Below are positions 62,879-64,000 of a stretch of DNA of 64,000 bases, piece after piece. The stretch is from Bradyrhizobium sp. CIAT3101. Lineage in GTDB: Bacteria > Pseudomonadota > Alphaproteobacteria > Rhizobiales > Xanthobacteraceae. Position numbers and translations under genes: made by a program. Where the stretch lies: NCBI RefSeq assembly GCF_029714945.1, contig NZ_CP121634.1:124001-188000 (forward strand). The letters are read 5' to 3'. Within the stretch, counting starts at the first letter, position 1. Every line of letters starts with the position of its first letter. The notes under the pieces are model-generated. The model worked only from the letters and a program-made list of their open reading frames with translations, had not been told where the DNA came from and searched no databases.

Positions 62879-63802
62879 ATGGCCCCCCGCGCCAACTGGA
62901 AAGGCTTCCTGCGTTTGTCGCTCGTGACGTGCCCTGTGGCGCTCTATCCGGCCACCTCCGAGTCAGAGAAGATCAGCTTCAACCAGCTCAACCGGCAGAC
63001 CGGCCACCGCATCAAGTATCTCAAGGTCGACGCCGACACGGGCGACGAGGTGCCCAACGAGGACATCGTCAAGGGATACGAGTTGGACAAGGGGCAGTAT
63101 ATCGAGGTCACGAAGGAGGAGCTTGAGGAGCTCACGCTGGAGTCCACGCGCACGATCGAGATCGACGAATTCGTCGACAAGGCCGATATCGACCCGCGGT
63201 ACTTGATCCGCCCGTACTACCTGCGTCCGGACGGAAAGGTGGGCCACGATGCCTTCGCGGTGATCCGCGAGACCATCCGTGAAATGGACAAGGTCGCGAT
63301 CGGCCGGGTGGTGCTGACCAACCGCGAGCACATCATCGCGCTCGAACCGCTGGACAAGGGACTCGTCGGCACGCTGCTCCGCTATCCGTATGAGGTGCGC
63401 GGCGAACAGGAGTATTTCGACGAGATCCAGGACGTCAAAGTGACGAAGGACATGCTCGATCTCGCCAGGCACATCGTGAACCAGAAGGCAGGGCGGTTCG
63501 AGCCCGAGAAGTTCGAGGACCACTACGAGACGGCGCTCATTGACCTGATCAACAAGAAGCGCGCCGGCAAGCCGATCACTCCGAAGGAGCGGCCCGCGGC
63601 GACCAACGTCGTCGACCTGATGGAGGCGCTCCGGCGAAGCGTTGGCCGGGAGGCCGCGCCGGCAAAGGCCGCAAAGCCGGCCAAGAAACCGCGCAAGGCA
63701 TCGAGCGGCCAGAAAGAGATGCTCATGCCGATCGAGGGCAAGAAGCCGAAGGAGACGGCTGCGAAGAAGCCGTCGGCTAAGCCACAGCGGAAGTCAGCCT
63801 GA
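62879..63802 (+). CDS. ku: Ku DNA end-binding protein (NHEJ)
   Basis: 307 aa. The bacterial Ku core covers about residues 5-255 (WKGFLRLSLVTCPVALYP, then KYLKVDADTGDEVPNEDIVK), forming a ring over DNA ends and recruiting LigD. The tail is Lys/Ala/Pro-rich (AKPAKKPRKASSGQKEML), as in other long-tailed bacterial Ku proteins that contact DNA or the ligase. It is divergent from the LexA-controlled cluster, with 140 bp in between that must hold both promoters. No ligD is complete within the window. Confidence 0.93.
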   Translation: MAPRANWKGFLRLSLVTCPVALYPATSESEKISFNQLNRQTGHRIKYLKVDADTGDEVPNEDIVKGYELDKGQYIEVTKEELEELTLESTRTIEIDEFVDKADIDPRYLIRPYYLRPDGKVGHDAFAVIRETIREMDKVAIGRVVLTNREHIIALEPLDKGLVGTLLRYPYEVRGEQEYFDEIQDVKVTKDMLDLARHIVNQKAGRFEPEKFEDHYETALIDLINKKRAGKPITPKERPAATNVVDLMEALRRSVGREAAPAKAAKPAKKPRKASSGQKEMLMPIEGKKPKETAAKKPSAKPQRKSA

Positions 63803-64000
63803 GGTCGAAATAGGAGGACCGCGTGGATGTGAAGGAAGCTTCCGCGATGACGGAGCCTCTCGCCTGGTCAGCGATCAGGACGTTCTGGGTGCACCGCGGC
63901 CGAGCGGCCAGGCGGAGTCGGCCGGGACGCGAAGGTCGCAGCGCCAGCCTTCGAACGAGGCGGCGCTGCGCTGGGCCGAGCGGCTGCGCAAGGTGACGGT
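63803..64000 (+). other. Unresolved sequence at the right edge
   Basis: An AGGAGG site precedes a GTG at 63823, but that frame stops at 63994 after 57 codons and has no recognised features. Another frame stays open to the edge (ending EAALRWAERLRKVT) without a start. A gene may begin here and continue outside the window; I cannot identify it. Confidence 0.3.

Overview
The window looks like a chromosomal segment of a Bradyrhizobium-type alphaproteobacterium. The evidence is high GC with strong C/G third-position bias, the gene order ptsN - hpf - rpoN - lptB - lptA - lptC - ribonuclease D, TetR-controlled lipid-type genes, a Ku protein, and an alphaproteobacterial LexA-type box (GAAC-N7-GAAC). 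No rRNA gene, intact tRNA gene, CRISPR array or transposase was recognised.

Layout. (a) 1-1165: a low-GC edge with the 5' part of a FAD-dependent protein and a truncated DUF1150-type gene. (b) 1191-21812: mostly core genome. It holds a GNAT acetyltransferase, a 1-Cys peroxiredoxin, a winged-helix/TPR regulator, a three-gene lipid/redox operon (acyl-CoA synthetase, saccharopine-dehydrogenase-like protein, SDR) facing its likely TetR regulator, a large autotransporter, the ptsN-hpf-rpoN-lptBAC block, RNase D, a UbiA-family enzyme and an MFS transporter. (c) 21997-28265: a defence island. An SF2 helicase overlaps a small Zn-binding-type protein; next comes a complete four-gene ubiquitin-like conjugation operon in the order Ubl, E2, JAB protease, E1, matching Bil (BilA-B-C-D); a divergent Xre/RES-type toxin-antitoxin pair follows. 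(d) 28558-57082: a second accessory block built around two giant Tc-toxin genes, a TcA-like protein of 3305 aa and a TcB-TcC fusion of 2609 aa ending in a restriction-endonuclease-fold domain. Both are on the minus strand. They are flanked by two inward-facing groups, each containing a caspase-superfamily protein, an alpha/beta hydrolase and a membrane protein. On the left the caspase-superfamily member is a pseudo-CHAT/transglutaminase protein; on the right it is a caspase with an intact His/Cys dyad. (e) 57188-58550: small genes, including an excisionase-like HTH protein and a decayed fragment. (f) 58584-63802: a DNA-repair cluster (DEDDh exonuclease, DNA polymerase IV, an HMCES/YedK abasic-site protein, two Cys-rich proteins) behind a LexA-type box, with Ku divergent.

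How the parts may work together. The Bil operon would modify invading phage particles, with the RES/Xre pair and the helicase unit as neighbouring defence modules. The TcA and TcBC proteins would assemble a toxin-injecting particle, probably aimed at eukaryotic cells. The symmetric protease/hydrolase/membrane groups on its two sides have no known role. They are the best candidate here for an undescribed system, perhaps in toxin release, maturation or controlled cell death. Functions rest on motif recognition by eye; no database search was run.
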